NCBI GenBank assembly: GCA_003497505.1
Contig: DNNV01000153.1
Coordinates: 1 to 6,598 of the forward strand
Direction of reading: 5' to 3'
Length of the DNA stretch: 6,598 nt
From: Clostridiales bacterium
GTDB lineage: Bacteria; Bacillota; Clostridia; Tissierellales; Sedimentibacteraceae
The notes beneath the pieces are model-generated. The model ran no database searches. It was given only the letters and a program-made list of their open reading frames with translations, and was not told the DNA's origin. Position 1 is the stretch's first letter; the number at the start of each line of letters is the position of its first letter. The position numbers and the translations under genes are program-made. Below are positions 1-6,580 of the stretch, in pieces.

Positions 1-54
1 GGATAAACATGCTCTCAATTTTACTTCTTGCGCATGTATTCTTATTTTTACAAT
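1..54 (-). promoter_or_regulatory. 5' leader of a gene leaving the window (possible T-box start)
   Basis: This stretch lies downstream of a near-consensus minus-strand promoter, with the transcript expected to start near 54. Read on the minus strand it contains GAAGTA (23-28) followed by TGAGAGC (11-17). This resembles the AGTA element and the following GAGAGC-like segment at the 5' side of stem I in many Firmicute T-box leaders. An ATG at 8-10 is the alternative reading, as the start of an ordinary gene, but only weak purine-rich sequence precedes it. Only about 54 nt are visible, so neither the specifier loop nor the antiterminator can be seen. The T-box reading is a guess from motif resemblance. 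Confidence 0.25.
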
Positions 55-60
55 ATTCAT

Positions 61-88
61 ATTATAACACTAACCACAACCCTGTCAA
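61..88 (-). promoter_or_regulatory. Near-consensus sigma-A promoter firing leftward out of the window
   Basis: On the minus strand a perfect -35 TTGACA (83-88) is followed, after a 16-nt spacer, by a perfect -10 TATAAT (61-66). Transcription would start near position 54 and leave the window at its left edge. The promoter sits just past the terminator of the phosphate-transporter gene, as expected for a new transcription unit. Both hexamers match the housekeeping consensus exactly. The spacer is one base short of the 17-nt optimum. Confidence 0.75.
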
Positions 89-116
89 TCCGAATAATGA
101 CTGATGCAATCACGTG

Positions 117-154
117 AAAAAATGAGAGGCGCCTTTCATTCCGGCACACCTCTC
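117..154 (-). terminator. Rho-independent terminator after the Na/Pi cotransporter gene
   Basis: On the minus strand, GAGAGGTGT (146-154) pairs with GCGCCTCTC (124-132) as a 9-bp stem with two G-U wobbles and a 13-nt loop. An A and then six T residues (117-122) follow. The two wobbles become C-A mismatches if the plus strand is transcribed, so the hairpin is built for minus-strand transcripts. The first arm begins 8 nt after the stop codon at 162-164. Confidence 0.8.
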
Positions 155-161
155 TCGAATT

Positions 162-1781
162 TTATTTTTTATTTTGTTTTGTAAGTGCTTCAATTATTAA
201 CTCTGCAATGTTGGATGAATGGTCACCGATTCTCTCAAGGTTTCCTATTAAGTCAAGAAATATAATTCCGGCACTTGGCTCGCAGATGTAATTGTTAAGC
301 CTTTCAATGTGATTTTTCCTTAGTCTTTTATACATGCTATCAATTTTCTTATCGTCTTCGACGACTTTTTCGCAATCCTTCCATTCAATAGTCTTTATTG
401 AATTTAATGATTGCTTGTACACGTCCATAGTGTCATAAAACATTTTTTCAATTTCTTCATTTGCCGTCTCTGAAAAACTGACTTTGTTTTCGATTTTATA
501 CAATGCCAGCTCTCCTACATTGTCAGCATGGTCTCCGACTCTTTCTATGTCATTCAGCACGTTCATGAGCACAACCAGCTTATCCTTTTCATAGTTAGTC
601 AAAGATTCCTTATCTAATTTGACCAAGTATTCCAAAATAAGCTTGCTCAATTCATTTACCTTTTTTTCAATGTCAAACACTTTGTATGAAAGCTCTTCCT
701 TATTTTCAAAAAACGCCTTTACAGCAGTATCAAATTGTTCATATACCATATTCCCAAGATGAAGAATTTCCTTTGTTGTCTGAGTAAGCGCAATTGATGG
801 GGTAACCAGGATTCTCTCATCAATATATTTTGTAACATGAGCATTTTCACTTCCGTCATCTCTGATAATATATTCAGATGCCTTAACAAGCAAATTCGAA
901 AACGGAAATAATATAATTACGTTTATTATATTGAAGAATATATGTCCTGCAGCAATCTGGCGCGGAACATTCGCTGGTACAATCTGATAGATAATCCACT
1001 GCACCGGATTTCTCAGCACAAGCATGAACAGCAGAGTGCCCGTTATGTTAAACAAAAGATGTATAATTGCTGCTCTCTTAGCCGTTTTATTGGCTCCTAT
1101 ACCTGACAGTATAGCTGTCACACACGTACCTATGTTTTGTCCGAAAATTATCGGATATGCCTGGTTGAATGTTATAACACCTGTGGCAGACACAGCGATA
1201 AGCAAGCCTGTTGTGGCACTGCTGCTTTGAAGAATTGCCGTCATTACAAACCCTGCAAGGATGCCTAAAAACGGATTATCAAACTTAGTAATGAGTCCGG
1301 CAAATTCAGGGTTTGATTTCAGCGGGTCCATTGCTTTTCCCATGAAATTCATTCCTATAAACAAAATACCAAAGCCTATGATAACTTCAGCTATACTTTT
1401 TACTTTTTTCTTTTTGGCAGCTAAGTATACAACCATTCCGACACCAACCATAAGCGTTGCTACCTTTGTTATGTTCAAAGATACAAGGAACGCAGTAACG
1501 GTAGTACCTATATTTGCACCCATTATTATTCCCACAGCCTGGTTTAAATTCATAAGCCCGGCATTAACAAAGCCAACGACCATAACGGTTGTGGCGCTGC
1601 TGCTCTGTATAACCCCCGTAACCAGAGCCCCCACAAGCACTCCCATGAGCTTGTTTTTTGTTAAGGCAGCTAAAATATCTTTCATCTTGCTCCCGGCAGC
1701 CTTCTGCAGTCCTTCTCCCATGTAACTCATTCCAAACAGGAATAGACCAAGTCCGCCGATTAAATTAATAGCAATATCCAT
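162..1781 (-). CDS. Na+/phosphate cotransporter family protein with C-terminal PhoU domain
   Basis: This is a 539-residue inner-membrane protein of the NptA/YjbB type, predicted to move inorganic phosphate with sodium. Two inverted-repeat transporter halves are visible. Each has the family signature QSSSATT (residues 59-65 and 185-191) followed by a GANIGTT / GQNIGTC element (88-94 and 214-220). Hydrophobic helices run to about residue 300, broken by a short basic loop (AAKKKK, 121-126). From about 330 the chain becomes helical and charged and holds two PhoU-like repeats with the metal-binding pattern E-R-x-G-D-H-x-x-N at 413-421 and 516-524. Length is normal for transporter-PhoU fusions. The ATG is supported by a perfect AGGAGG at 1786-1791, four bases upstream. 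It has its own promoter and terminator and is not part of the ptb-vor operon. Family homologues can import or export phosphate, and the direction cannot be read here. No Pho-box-like sequence was recognised upstream. Confidence 0.93.
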   Translation of the reverse strand: MDIAINLIGGLGLFLFGMSYMGEGLQKAAGSKMKDILAALTKNKLMGVLVGALVTGVIQSSSATTVMVVGFVNAGLMNLNQAVGIIMGANIGTTVTAFLVSLNITKVATLMVGVGMVVYLAAKKKKVKSIAEVIIGFGILFIGMNFMGKAMDPLKSNPEFAGLITKFDNPFLGILAGFVMTAILQSSSATTGLLIAVSATGVITFNQAYPIIFGQNIGTCVTAILSGIGANKTAKRAAIIHLLFNITGTLLFMLVLRNPVQWIIYQIVPANVPRQIAAGHIFFNIINVIILFPFSNLLVKASEYIIRDDGSENAHVTKYIDERILVTPSIALTQTTKEILHLGNMVYEQFDTAVKAFFENKEELSYKVFDIEKKVNELSKLILEYLVKLDKESLTNYEKDKLVVLMNVLNDIERVGDHADNVGELALYKIENKVSFSETANEEIEKMFYDTMDVYKQSLNSIKTIEWKDCEKVVEDDKKIDSMYKRLRKNHIERLNNYICEPSAGIIFLDLIGNLERIGDHSSNIAELIIEALTKQNKK

Positions 1782-1847
1782 AATTCCTCCTAATCATTCG
1801 TGGAAAAGCCATACTAATCATTTTTAATATTGTAATAAACCATAGAG

Positions 1848-1876
1848 ATTATATCACTATTTGTTTACTTAATAAA
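1848..1876 (-). promoter_or_regulatory. Extended -10 promoter for the Na/Pi cotransporter gene
   Basis: On the minus strand TGATATAAT (1848-1856) is a perfect -10 hexamer with the upstream TG of an extended -10. The -35 region at the right distance (TTTATT, 1871-1876, 17-nt spacer) matches the consensus poorly, which fits an extended -10 promoter. The start point would be near 1841, giving a leader of about 60 nt before the ATG at 1781. It lies between the terminator of the upstream operon and the transporter gene, so the two units can be expressed independently. Confidence 0.6.
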
Positions 1877-1906
1877 GACAAAACTTGCTGCCATATTTTA
1901 ACATGC

Positions 1907-1928
1907 AAAAAGCCCCTGGGGGCTTTTT
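1907..1928 (-). terminator. Strong Rho-independent terminator ending the ptb-vor operon
   Basis: AAAAAGCCC (1907-1915) and GGGCTTTTT (1920-1928) form a perfect 9-bp stem around the four-base loop 1916-1919. The GC core is followed on the minus strand by a five-T tract. It begins 17 nt after the stop codon of the gamma subunit gene. Because the element has both an A-tract and a T-tract it would also stop plus-strand transcription, although no plus-strand gene is seen here. Confidence 0.92.
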
Positions 1929-1945
1929 ATACACTTGTTTTTTAT

Positions 1946-2500
1946 TTAAACTTCCTGAAGCTTTTTAACCGCCTCTGCACCTTTTGCCAGAGCTTCCTTG
2001 TTAAGAGGAATAAGGTCGGTCTTGTTTTCGCCGAATACCTTTAAAAATGCTTTAAGAATAGATTCAACTTCAACAACCTTTGTCAGTTCTATATATGCAC
2101 CGAGCATTACCATGTTTGCAACCTTACCGTTTCCTAGCTCTAGTGCCAGTTCATTTGCAGAAACATAGTATACATCCAGATCACTTCTTGTGGGCTTTAC
2201 ATCTATAAGAGATTTATTGACGATTAATTTTCCGCCTGGAACCAGCTCTTTTTCAAATTTTATCATTGAAGGTAAATTCATAGCTATTGCTGCCGTTCCA
2301 TCTTTGGAAATAAGCGGTGAACCTACAGAGTCATCAGATACCACAACCGCGCAGTTTGCTGTTCCGCCTCTCATTTCTGGTCCGTAGGAAGGCATCCATG
2401 TAACTTGCTTTTCTTCAAGCATTCCTGCATATGCCAATAACTTTCCGATAGCCATAATACCCTGGCCTCCAAAACCGGCCATTATTACTTTTTCTTCCAT
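1946..2500 (-). CDS. korC: 2-oxoacid:ferredoxin oxidoreductase, gamma subunit
   Basis: This is a 184-residue gamma subunit of a four-subunit 2-oxoacid:ferredoxin oxidoreductase, part of the complex that oxidises 2-oxoacids and CoA to acyl-CoA, CO2 and reduced ferredoxin. The family hallmark G-F-G-G-Q-G (residues 9-14) opens the protein, and the conserved P-S-Y-G-P-E-M-R-G-G segment (37-46) follows. Together they define the gamma domain, which is thought to bind CoA. The chosen start is the ATG at 2498-2500, preceded by GAGGAGGG with an 8-nt gap. A TTG at 2516-2518 in the same frame would add six residues, but it lies inside that ribosome binding site and is rejected. It is the last gene of the operon, one base after the beta gene stop, so translation is almost certainly coupled. 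The symbol follows the KEGG kor scheme. The substrate (branched-chain 2-oxoacid rather than 2-oxoglutarate) is inferred from ptb-buk and the VorB-like alpha subunit. Confidence 0.9.
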   Translation of the reverse strand: MEEKVIMAGFGGQGIMAIGKLLAYAGMLEEKQVTWMPSYGPEMRGGTANCAVVVSDDSVGSPLISKDGTAAIAMNLPSMIKFEKELVPGGKLIVNKSLIDVKPTRSDLDVYYVSANELALELGNGKVANMVMLGAYIELTKVVEVESILKAFLKVFGENKTDLIPLNKEALAKGAEAVKKLQEV

Positions 2501-2501
2501 G

Positions 2502-3248
2502 TTATTTACCCTCCTCAAAATCTCTGAAATTTCCTAACGGATAATATGGAATCATATTATCTCTCAGCCATTCCAATGCATTTACAGGAGTGAGTCCCCA
2601 GTTTGTCGGACATGTTGACAATACCTCTACTATAGCGAATCCTTCTCCCTTTAACTGACATTCAAATGCCTTTTTTATCGCCTTTTTAGCCTTTCTTATG
2701 TTTGCCGGAGTATCAACTGAAACTCTTTCAACAAACTTGGCTCCGTCTATTGTAGCCAGCAGCTCCGCCATTCTTATAGGCTTGCCGCTGAGAGCCTCGT
2801 CTCTTCCCATCGGAGAAGTGGTTGTTTTCTGGCCAACCAATGTTGTAGGAGCCATTTGTCCCCCTGTCATACCATATATTGCGTTGTTTACGAATATAGT
2901 AGTTATTTTCTCACCTCTGTGAGCTGCGTGAACAACCTCTGCTGTACCTATCGAAGCAAGGTCTCCGTCTCCCTGGTATGCAAACACAACCTTGTCGGGG
3001 TGTACTCTTTTTATTCCAGTTGCAACTGCCGGAGCTCTTCCATGAGCAGCCTCCTGCATATCACAGTTGAAATAGTTGTATGCCAGAACCGAGCATCCTA
3101 CCGGTGCAACTCCTATTGTATCTTCTAAAACTCCAAGCTCAACCAATGACTCAGCTACCAGTTTGTGTATAACTCCGTGAGTGCAGCCCGGGCAATAATG
3201 AAAAGGTGTATCGGTTAACCCTTTTGATTTTTCATATACAATTGTCAT
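2502..3248 (-). CDS. korB: 2-oxoacid:ferredoxin oxidoreductase, beta (TPP-binding) subunit
   Basis: This is a 248-residue beta subunit that binds thiamine pyrophosphate and carries the catalytic cofactor. The TPP/Mg2+ motif is clear: G-D-G-D at residues 93-96 and N-N at 121-122. C-P-G-C-T-H (19-24), G-C-S (C52) and S-T-C-P-T-N-W-G (C212) supply four cysteines at the positions that hold the proximal [4Fe-4S] cluster in this family. The H-G-R-A-P-A segment at 69-74 is also typical. Length is normal. The start ATG overlaps the alpha stop by one base (TAATG). Its ribosome binding site GGGAGGT (3257-3263) lies inside the alpha C-terminal codons, so the two are coupled for 1:1 synthesis. Family and role are secure. 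The exact 2-oxoacid is inferred: branched-chain is favoured, while 2-oxoglutarate or aryl-pyruvates remain possible. Confidence 0.93.
   Translation of the reverse strand: MTIVYEKSKGLTDTPFHYCPGCTHGVIHKLVAESLVELGVLEDTIGVAPVGCSVLAYNYFNCDMQEAAHGRAPAVATGIKRVHPDKVVFAYQGDGDLASIGTAEVVHAAHRGEKITTIFVNNAIYGMTGGQMAPTTLVGQKTTTSPMGRDEALSGKPIRMAELLATIDGAKFVERVSVDTPANIRKAKKAIKKAFECQLKGEGFAIVEVLSTCPTNWGLTPVNALEWLRDNMIPYYPLGNFRDFEEGK
2509..2516 (-). promoter_or_regulatory. Ribosome binding site that fixes the gamma subunit start
   Basis: GAGGAGGG on the minus strand is a near-perfect anti-16S match, 8 nt before the ATG at 2500. It doubles as the Glu-Glu-Gly codons at the C-terminus of the beta subunit. It excludes the in-frame TTG at 2516-2518, which overlaps it. 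Confidence 0.85.
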
Positions 3249-4309
3249 TATTTTGTACCTCCCGCAATTTTTTCAATATCCGCCAGTATGCTTGCCGGCG
3301 TAGGAACCATACCGCCCTGTGTACCGTTAAAATATACAGGCTGTCTTCCCTCAACGGCAATTTTAACATCATCCATTATCTGGCCCTGGCTCATTTCAAC
3401 TGCAAGCACACCCTTTGCGCTGCTGCCTATTGTTTTGAATACATCATATGGGAACGGCCATATAGTAATAGGTCTCACCATACCAACCTTTATTCCTTTT
3501 TTCTCAGCCTGCTTAATGGCAGTCTTCACTATTCTTGAAGTTGTTCCGTATGCCACCAGCACAACCTCTGCATCTTCCAGACCAAATGCTTCATAAAGAA
3601 CTTCTTTTTCTTCCATCATTTTGAACTTATTCTCTAAGTTCTTGTTGTGTGCCTGCAGCGTTTCAGCCTCCAGATACACTGAGTTTATAATGTTGGGTTT
3701 TCTTTTTCCGCCTGTTCCTACAGTAGCCCAATCTTTAGGAGGTAAATCTGTATGTGCGGATTCCTTAAATTCAACAGCTTCCATCATCTGCCCTATCATA
3801 CCGTCAGCTGCTATAAGAACTGGATTTCTGTAATAATCTGCTTTGTCAAAAGCTAATATAACATAGTCAACTATTTCCTGTATGCTTGCGGGTGCATAGC
3901 ACAAAGTTCTGTAGTCTCCGTTGCCGCCGCCTCTTGTTGACTGGTAATAATCTGCCTGTCCCGGCTGAATACTTCCCAATCCGGGGCCCCCTCTCATCAT
4001 GTTAACAATAACACAGGGAACCTCTGCTCCCGCAGCATATGTTATACCTTCCTGCTTCAGCGAGATTCCTGGGCTTGAAGATGCGGTCATGCATCTTGCT
4101 CCTGCTCCGCCTGCTCCATAAACCATATTAATTGCGGCAACTTCACTTTCCGCCTGTAAAAATACTCCGCCTGCCTCAGGCAATGCTTTTGACATATATT
4201 CAGGAATTTCGCTGGATGGTGTTATTGGATAACCGAAAAAATATTTACATCCTGCCTTTATTGCGGCAGCTCCAACAGCTTCATTACCTTTCATCAATAC
4301 CTTAGCCAT
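3248..4309 (-). CDS. vorB: 3-methyl-2-oxobutanoate:ferredoxin oxidoreductase, alpha subunit (VorB-like)
   Basis: This is a 353-residue alpha subunit, the length usual for the VorB group of 2-ketoisovalerate oxidoreductases. The N-terminal pyrimidine-binding domain shows G-Y-P-I-T-P-S-S-E (26-34), Q-A-E-S-E (52-56), T-A-S-S-S-P-G (75-81) and R-G-G-P-G-L-G (106-112). A transketolase-C-like domain begins near residue 249 ([11 protein letters not shown]) and includes the R-P-I-T-I-W-P-F-P segment. It pairs with the beta subunit to form the TPP active site. A GGAGG at 4320-4324 lies 10 nt before the ATG, and a second purine patch (GTAGG) is nearer. The gene starts 16 nt after the delta stop and shares one base with the beta start. 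The VorB call rests on length and motif similarity to remembered family members and on the neighbouring ptb-buk genes. A KorA assignment (2-oxoglutarate) is the main alternative. Subunit letters for Vor differ between organisms. Confidence 0.9.
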   Translation of the reverse strand: MAKVLMKGNEAVGAAAIKAGCKYFFGYPITPSSEIPEYMSKALPEAGGVFLQAESEVAAINMVYGAGGAGARCMTASSSPGISLKQEGITYAAGAEVPCVIVNMMRGGPGLGSIQPGQADYYQSTRGGGNGDYRTLCYAPASIQEIVDYVILAFDKADYYRNPVLIAADGMIGQMMEAVEFKESAHTDLPPKDWATVGTGGKRKPNIINSVYLEAETLQAHNKNLENKFKMMEEKEVLYEAFGLEDAEVVLVAYGTTSRIVKTAIKQAEKKGIKVGMVRPITIWPFPYDVFKTIGSSAKGVLAVEMSQGQIMDDVKIAVEGRQPVYFNGTQGGMVPTPASILADIEKIAGGTK

Positions 4310-4325
4310 AATTAACCTACCTCCA

Positions 4326-4541
4326 TTATAATCTTTCTACAGTAATTACAGAATCGGGACACATAATTGCGCAGCTTCCGCAGGCAATACATTTTTCTTG
4401 TTCGATTACATGAGCCGGACAATATCCCTTGCCGTTAATTCTTTCTTTGTTTAGCTCGATTATTTTTACCGGACATACAGACACACACAGTTCACAACCC
4501 TTGCATGCGTCTTCGTTAAATGTAACCTTACCCTTTGCCAT
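4326..4541 (-). CDS. korD: 2-oxoacid:ferredoxin oxidoreductase, delta subunit (2x[4Fe-4S] ferredoxin-like)
   Basis: This is a 71-residue ferredoxin-like subunit that relays electrons from the TPP/beta centre to external ferredoxin. Two [4Fe-4S] motifs are visible: C13-x2-C16-x2-C19-x3-C23-P and C51-x2-C54-x2-C57-x3-C61-P. A further cysteine, C41, lies in the linker (G-Y-C-P) between them. Size and motif spacing match the delta subunits of four-subunit POR/KOR/VOR enzymes. The ATG is supported by GGAGGT (4548-4553) six bases upstream. The gene sits 16 nt after the P-loop NTPase gene and 16 nt before the alpha gene. It could be called vorD or vorC under other naming schemes. Its function within this complex is well supported by the arrangement. 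Confidence 0.93.
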   Translation of the reverse strand: MAKGKVTFNEDACKGCELCVSVCPVKIIELNKERINGKGYCPAHVIEQEKCIACGSCAIMCPDSVITVERL

Positions 4542-4557
4542 TATAATACCTCCATTT

Positions 4558-5232
4558 TTAACTCATCCATTCTTCCCTCATATAAAGATTTATGGGGAAC
4601 AACTTTTCTAATATCTCTTCATTTTTTATTTTTTCTGCCGTTTCTTTTATTACGGCTTCATATCTTATAGGAATATCTGTTTCCCATGATACCTTTTTTG
4701 TCAGCTCGTGGCCGAATTCAACATCTGCTGCACTTGTATCCTTAAGCATGTGTGTGTTGTTTATGAGTCCGGTTACCTTAAGCCTTGATGTAGCCTCAAT
4801 CATCCTGAGGTATTTCAGGGCACCTTCGGCAGTGTTCGTCTCAGGCCTGTTTCCGTTTATTACGAAAAACATGTCATATTCAACATTTTTTATTTGCTCA
4901 GAGTATCTTGCCAGCACTCTGGCACCAACCGGATCTCCACCTACATCAAGAACGGATTTTTCATTGGGATTTAATATTACTCCCATCAGCTGTGCAGGAA
5001 GTGCCGGAATATCAACAGCTGTATTCTTAATGCTTGAATCAAATACCTTTATACCGATTTTCTCAAAAAAATCTCTTTTTTCTCTGGACCTGAAATACGG
5101 ATTTACAATATCCAAATCGGCGATATTCACATTCTCAAAAATCTCTTTCATCTTAACGGCATAGTTTACAGAAAACTCTGTCTTGCCGCTTCCATAATGT
5201 CCAATAACAATTACCAGTCTTTTATCAAGCAT
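4558..5232 (-). CDS. Uncharacterised P-loop NTPase (SIMIBI/CobQ-MinD-like) between buk and the oxidoreductase genes
   Basis: This is a 224-residue soluble protein with a clear nucleotide-binding fold but no assigned function. The Walker A motif is G-H-Y-G-S-G-K-T (11-18), with D-L-D-I-V-N-P-Y-F-R-S-R-E at 39-51 in the switch position and V-L-D-V-G-G-D-P (94-101) as the Walker B/switch II-like element. The DxDxxNP and DxGGDP patterns suggest the MinD/CobQ/ParA branch. The signature lysine of the deviant Walker A motif is replaced by H12. The protein has no cysteine at all, so it is unlikely to be an Mrp/NBP35-type Fe-S carrier. No signal peptide or membrane segment is seen. The ATG has AAGGGAG (5240-5246) seven bases upstream. 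It lies 23 nt after buk and 16 nt before the delta gene, inside one operon. A role in maturing, assembling or regulating the oxidoreductase is plausible from position only. Confidence 0.85.
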   Translation of the reverse strand: MLDKRLVIVIGHYGSGKTEFSVNYAVKMKEIFENVNIADLDIVNPYFRSREKRDFFEKIGIKVFDSSIKNTAVDIPALPAQLMGVILNPNEKSVLDVGGDPVGARVLARYSEQIKNVEYDMFFVINGNRPETNTAEGALKYLRMIEATSRLKVTGLINNTHMLKDTSAADVEFGHELTKKVSWETDIPIRYEAVIKETAEKIKNEEILEKLFPINLYMREEWMS

Positions 5233-5255
5233 ACTATCACTCCCTTCGGTAAATG

Positions 5256-6323
5256 CTATTTATATTCTCTAGCCTGCTCTTCCCCTCTAAGAACTCTCAG
5301 ACCACCCTGTGCCAGCGCCAGCAGCTCGTCTTCTCCCGGAAAAGCTATTACTTCAGCAATAAATTTAACCTTTTTCTCTATCATTTCAATAAACTTTTTA
5401 TCATATGCTATTCCGCCTGTTATGAGTATGGCGTCAACGTCTCCGTCAAGTACAGCTGCATATTCCCCTATTGCCTTTGCAACCTGATATGCCATTGCTC
5501 TGTATATGAGATCCGCCTTTTCATCACCGCTTTGCGCTTTTTCACTTACATCCTTGGCACTGTTTGTTCCGAGATGTGCACTAAGTCCGCCCTTGCCAAC
5601 TATCATTTTATTGATTTCAGCTTCTGTGTAGTCACCGCTGAAGCATATTTTCACCAGCTGCTGTGCCGGAAGTGAGCCTGAACGCTCCGGTGAAAAAGGT
5701 CCTTCACCGTTCAGCGCATTATTAACGTCAATCGTTCTTCCCTTTTTATGTGCTCCTACAGATATTCCTCCGCCCAAATGCGCAACGATGAAATTCATAT
5801 CCTCGTATTTCTTGCCGAATTTTTCAGCAGCAGCTCTTCTTGCAACCGCTTTTTGATTCAATGCATGCCAGATGCTTATCCTCTTAAAATTAGGATGGCC
5901 GCTTATTCTTGCAACATCCTCAAGCTCATCCACAACAACAGGGTCTACAATAAACGAAGGTATTCCTGCCTCATCACCTATGGACCGGGCTATCAGCCCT
6001 CCAAGATTAGATGCATGCTCTCCTATTGTATTGGTTTTTAGATCCTCCACCAATATATCATTGACCGCGTAGGTGCCGCCCTCAATGGGTTTTAAGAGAC
6101 CGCCTCTTCCCACCGCAGAATCCAGTGATTGGAGAGCTATATTATTTTCCTTCAGGGCTTGGATAATTAATTCTTTTCTGAATTCAAACTGTTCAGCAAC
6201 CCTTGAAAATTTCGCCAGCTCCTCGTTTGAATGTCTGAGGGTGGTTTCAAAAACAGGGCTTTCATCCTCAAAAACAGCAATTTTAGTGGATGTGCTTCCC
6301 GGATTAATAATTAATTGTCTCAT
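5256..6323 (-). CDS. buk: Butyrate kinase / branched-chain fatty-acid kinase
   Basis: This is a 355-residue kinase of the acetate-kinase branch of the ASKHA superfamily. It converts acyl-phosphate plus ADP to carboxylic acid plus ATP in the cytosol. The N-terminal phosphate-binding loop N-P-G-S-T-S-T-K (7-14), the central [11 protein letters not shown] (182-192), the G-P-F-S-P-E-R-S-G block (208-216) and the adenine-side I-T-G-G-I-A-Y (300-306) are all intact. Length is usual for Buk and shorter than acetate kinase (about 400). The ATG has AAGGAG (6330-6335) six bases upstream. The gene starts 19 nt after the ptb stop, the classic ptb-buk pair. Together with the downstream VOR genes, its substrate may be isobutyryl-, isovaleryl- or 2-methylbutyryl-phosphate as well as, or instead of, butyryl-phosphate. 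Sequence alone does not separate these. Confidence 0.95.
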   Translation of the reverse strand: MRQLIINPGSTSTKIAVFEDESPVFETTLRHSNEELAKFSRVAEQFEFRKELIIQALKENNIALQSLDSAVGRGGLLKPIEGGTYAVNDILVEDLKTNTIGEHASNLGGLIARSIGDEAGIPSFIVDPVVVDELEDVARISGHPNFKRISIWHALNQKAVARRAAAEKFGKKYEDMNFIVAHLGGGISVGAHKKGRTIDVNNALNGEGPFSPERSGSLPAQQLVKICFSGDYTEAEINKMIVGKGGLSAHLGTNSAKDVSEKAQSGDEKADLIYRAMAYQVAKAIGEYAAVLDGDVDAILITGGIAYDKKFIEMIEKKVKFIAEVIAFPGEDELLALAQGGLRVLRGEEQAREYK

Positions 6324-6338
6324 TTTATTCTCCTTATA

Positions 6339-6359
6339 AATGCTAAATACTGAATGCTG
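6339..6359 (-). repeat. Three tandem 7-bp units across the ptb stop codon
   Basis: On the plus strand the units are AATGCTA (6339-6345), AATACTG (6346-6352) and AATGCTG (6353-6359), each differing by one or two bases. They encode the last residues of Ptb (...S-A-F-S-I), include its TAG stop and run up to the buk ribosome binding site. A 7-bp period is not a multiple of three, so gain or loss of a unit would change the Ptb C-terminus. Confidence 0.7.
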
Positions 6360-6580
6360 AAACTAATACTGCTAAAGCAATTGAATTTAACTTGGCTTTA
6401 TCTGAGTCTGCCCTTGATGTCAACACTATGGGCGCCTTTGCTCCAAGAATTATTCCTGCGTTATCAGCGTTAGCAAGATATGTAAGCGCCTTGTACAGAA
6501 CATTTCCTGCTTCGATATTTGGCATAAGCAGTATGTCCGCATCGCCGGCAGCTTCTCCTTCAATTCCTTTAATTTTTGCT
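6343..6580 (-). CDS. ptb: Phosphate butyryltransferase, C-terminal part (5' end missing at contig end)
   Basis: Seventy-eight complete codons of a phosphate acyltransferase are present, roughly the last quarter of a protein usually near 300 residues. The enzyme swaps CoA for phosphate on butyryl-CoA or branched-chain acyl-CoA, giving the acyl-phosphate used by Buk. The diagnostic run is intact: G-D-A-D-I-L-L, then [11 protein letters not shown], then [14 protein letters not shown], then S-I-A-L-A-V-L-V. The first ATG inside this fragment (6523-6525) falls in the middle of the conserved block and is not the start. Genomic sequence ends at 6580. The frame stays open through the adapter bases beyond it, which would add a false R-R-S-S-D-L stretch (its last codon half genomic) if translated. 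The gene is therefore cut by the contig end, not a pseudogene. It is the first visible gene of the operon. Confidence 0.93.

Noticed and set aside
1..60. Short minus-strand open frames starting at ATG 58-60 (open to the window edge) or ATG 33-35 (M-R-K-K-stop)
   Set aside because: The first would start upstream of or at the predicted transcript start. The second is only four codons, with no ribosome binding site.
1261..1725. A plus-strand open frame opposite the transporter N-terminal half
   Set aside because: Its hydrophobic translation is the antisense image of membrane-helix codons. No family motif or ribosome binding site was seen.
2501..2518. Upstream TTG start giving the gamma subunit six extra residues
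   Set aside because: The TTG lies within the ribosome binding site of the ATG at 2500. The gamma family normally begins just before the G-F-G-G-Q-G loop.
4592..5164. A long plus-strand open frame of 190 codons opposite the P-loop NTPase gene
   Set aside because: It is antisense to a gene with clear Walker motifs and a good ribosome binding site, has no recognisable domain, and is serine- and leucine-rich as expected of an antisense shadow.
4558..5232. Reading the P-loop protein as an Mrp/NBP35 iron-sulfur carrier for the oxidoreductase
   Set aside because: Those proteins use a C-terminal CxxC pair and normally carry the deviant Walker A lysine. This protein has no cysteine and has histidine at that position.
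6343..6525. A complete 60-residue small protein starting at the ATG at 6525
   Set aside because: That ATG is internal to the conserved phosphate butyryltransferase block. Matching family sequence continues upstream to 6580 before the adapter begins.
6343..6580. ptb as a pseudogene or a transposon-interrupted gene
   Set aside because: The break coincides exactly with sequencing adapter. There is no insertion-element end, target duplication or internal stop.
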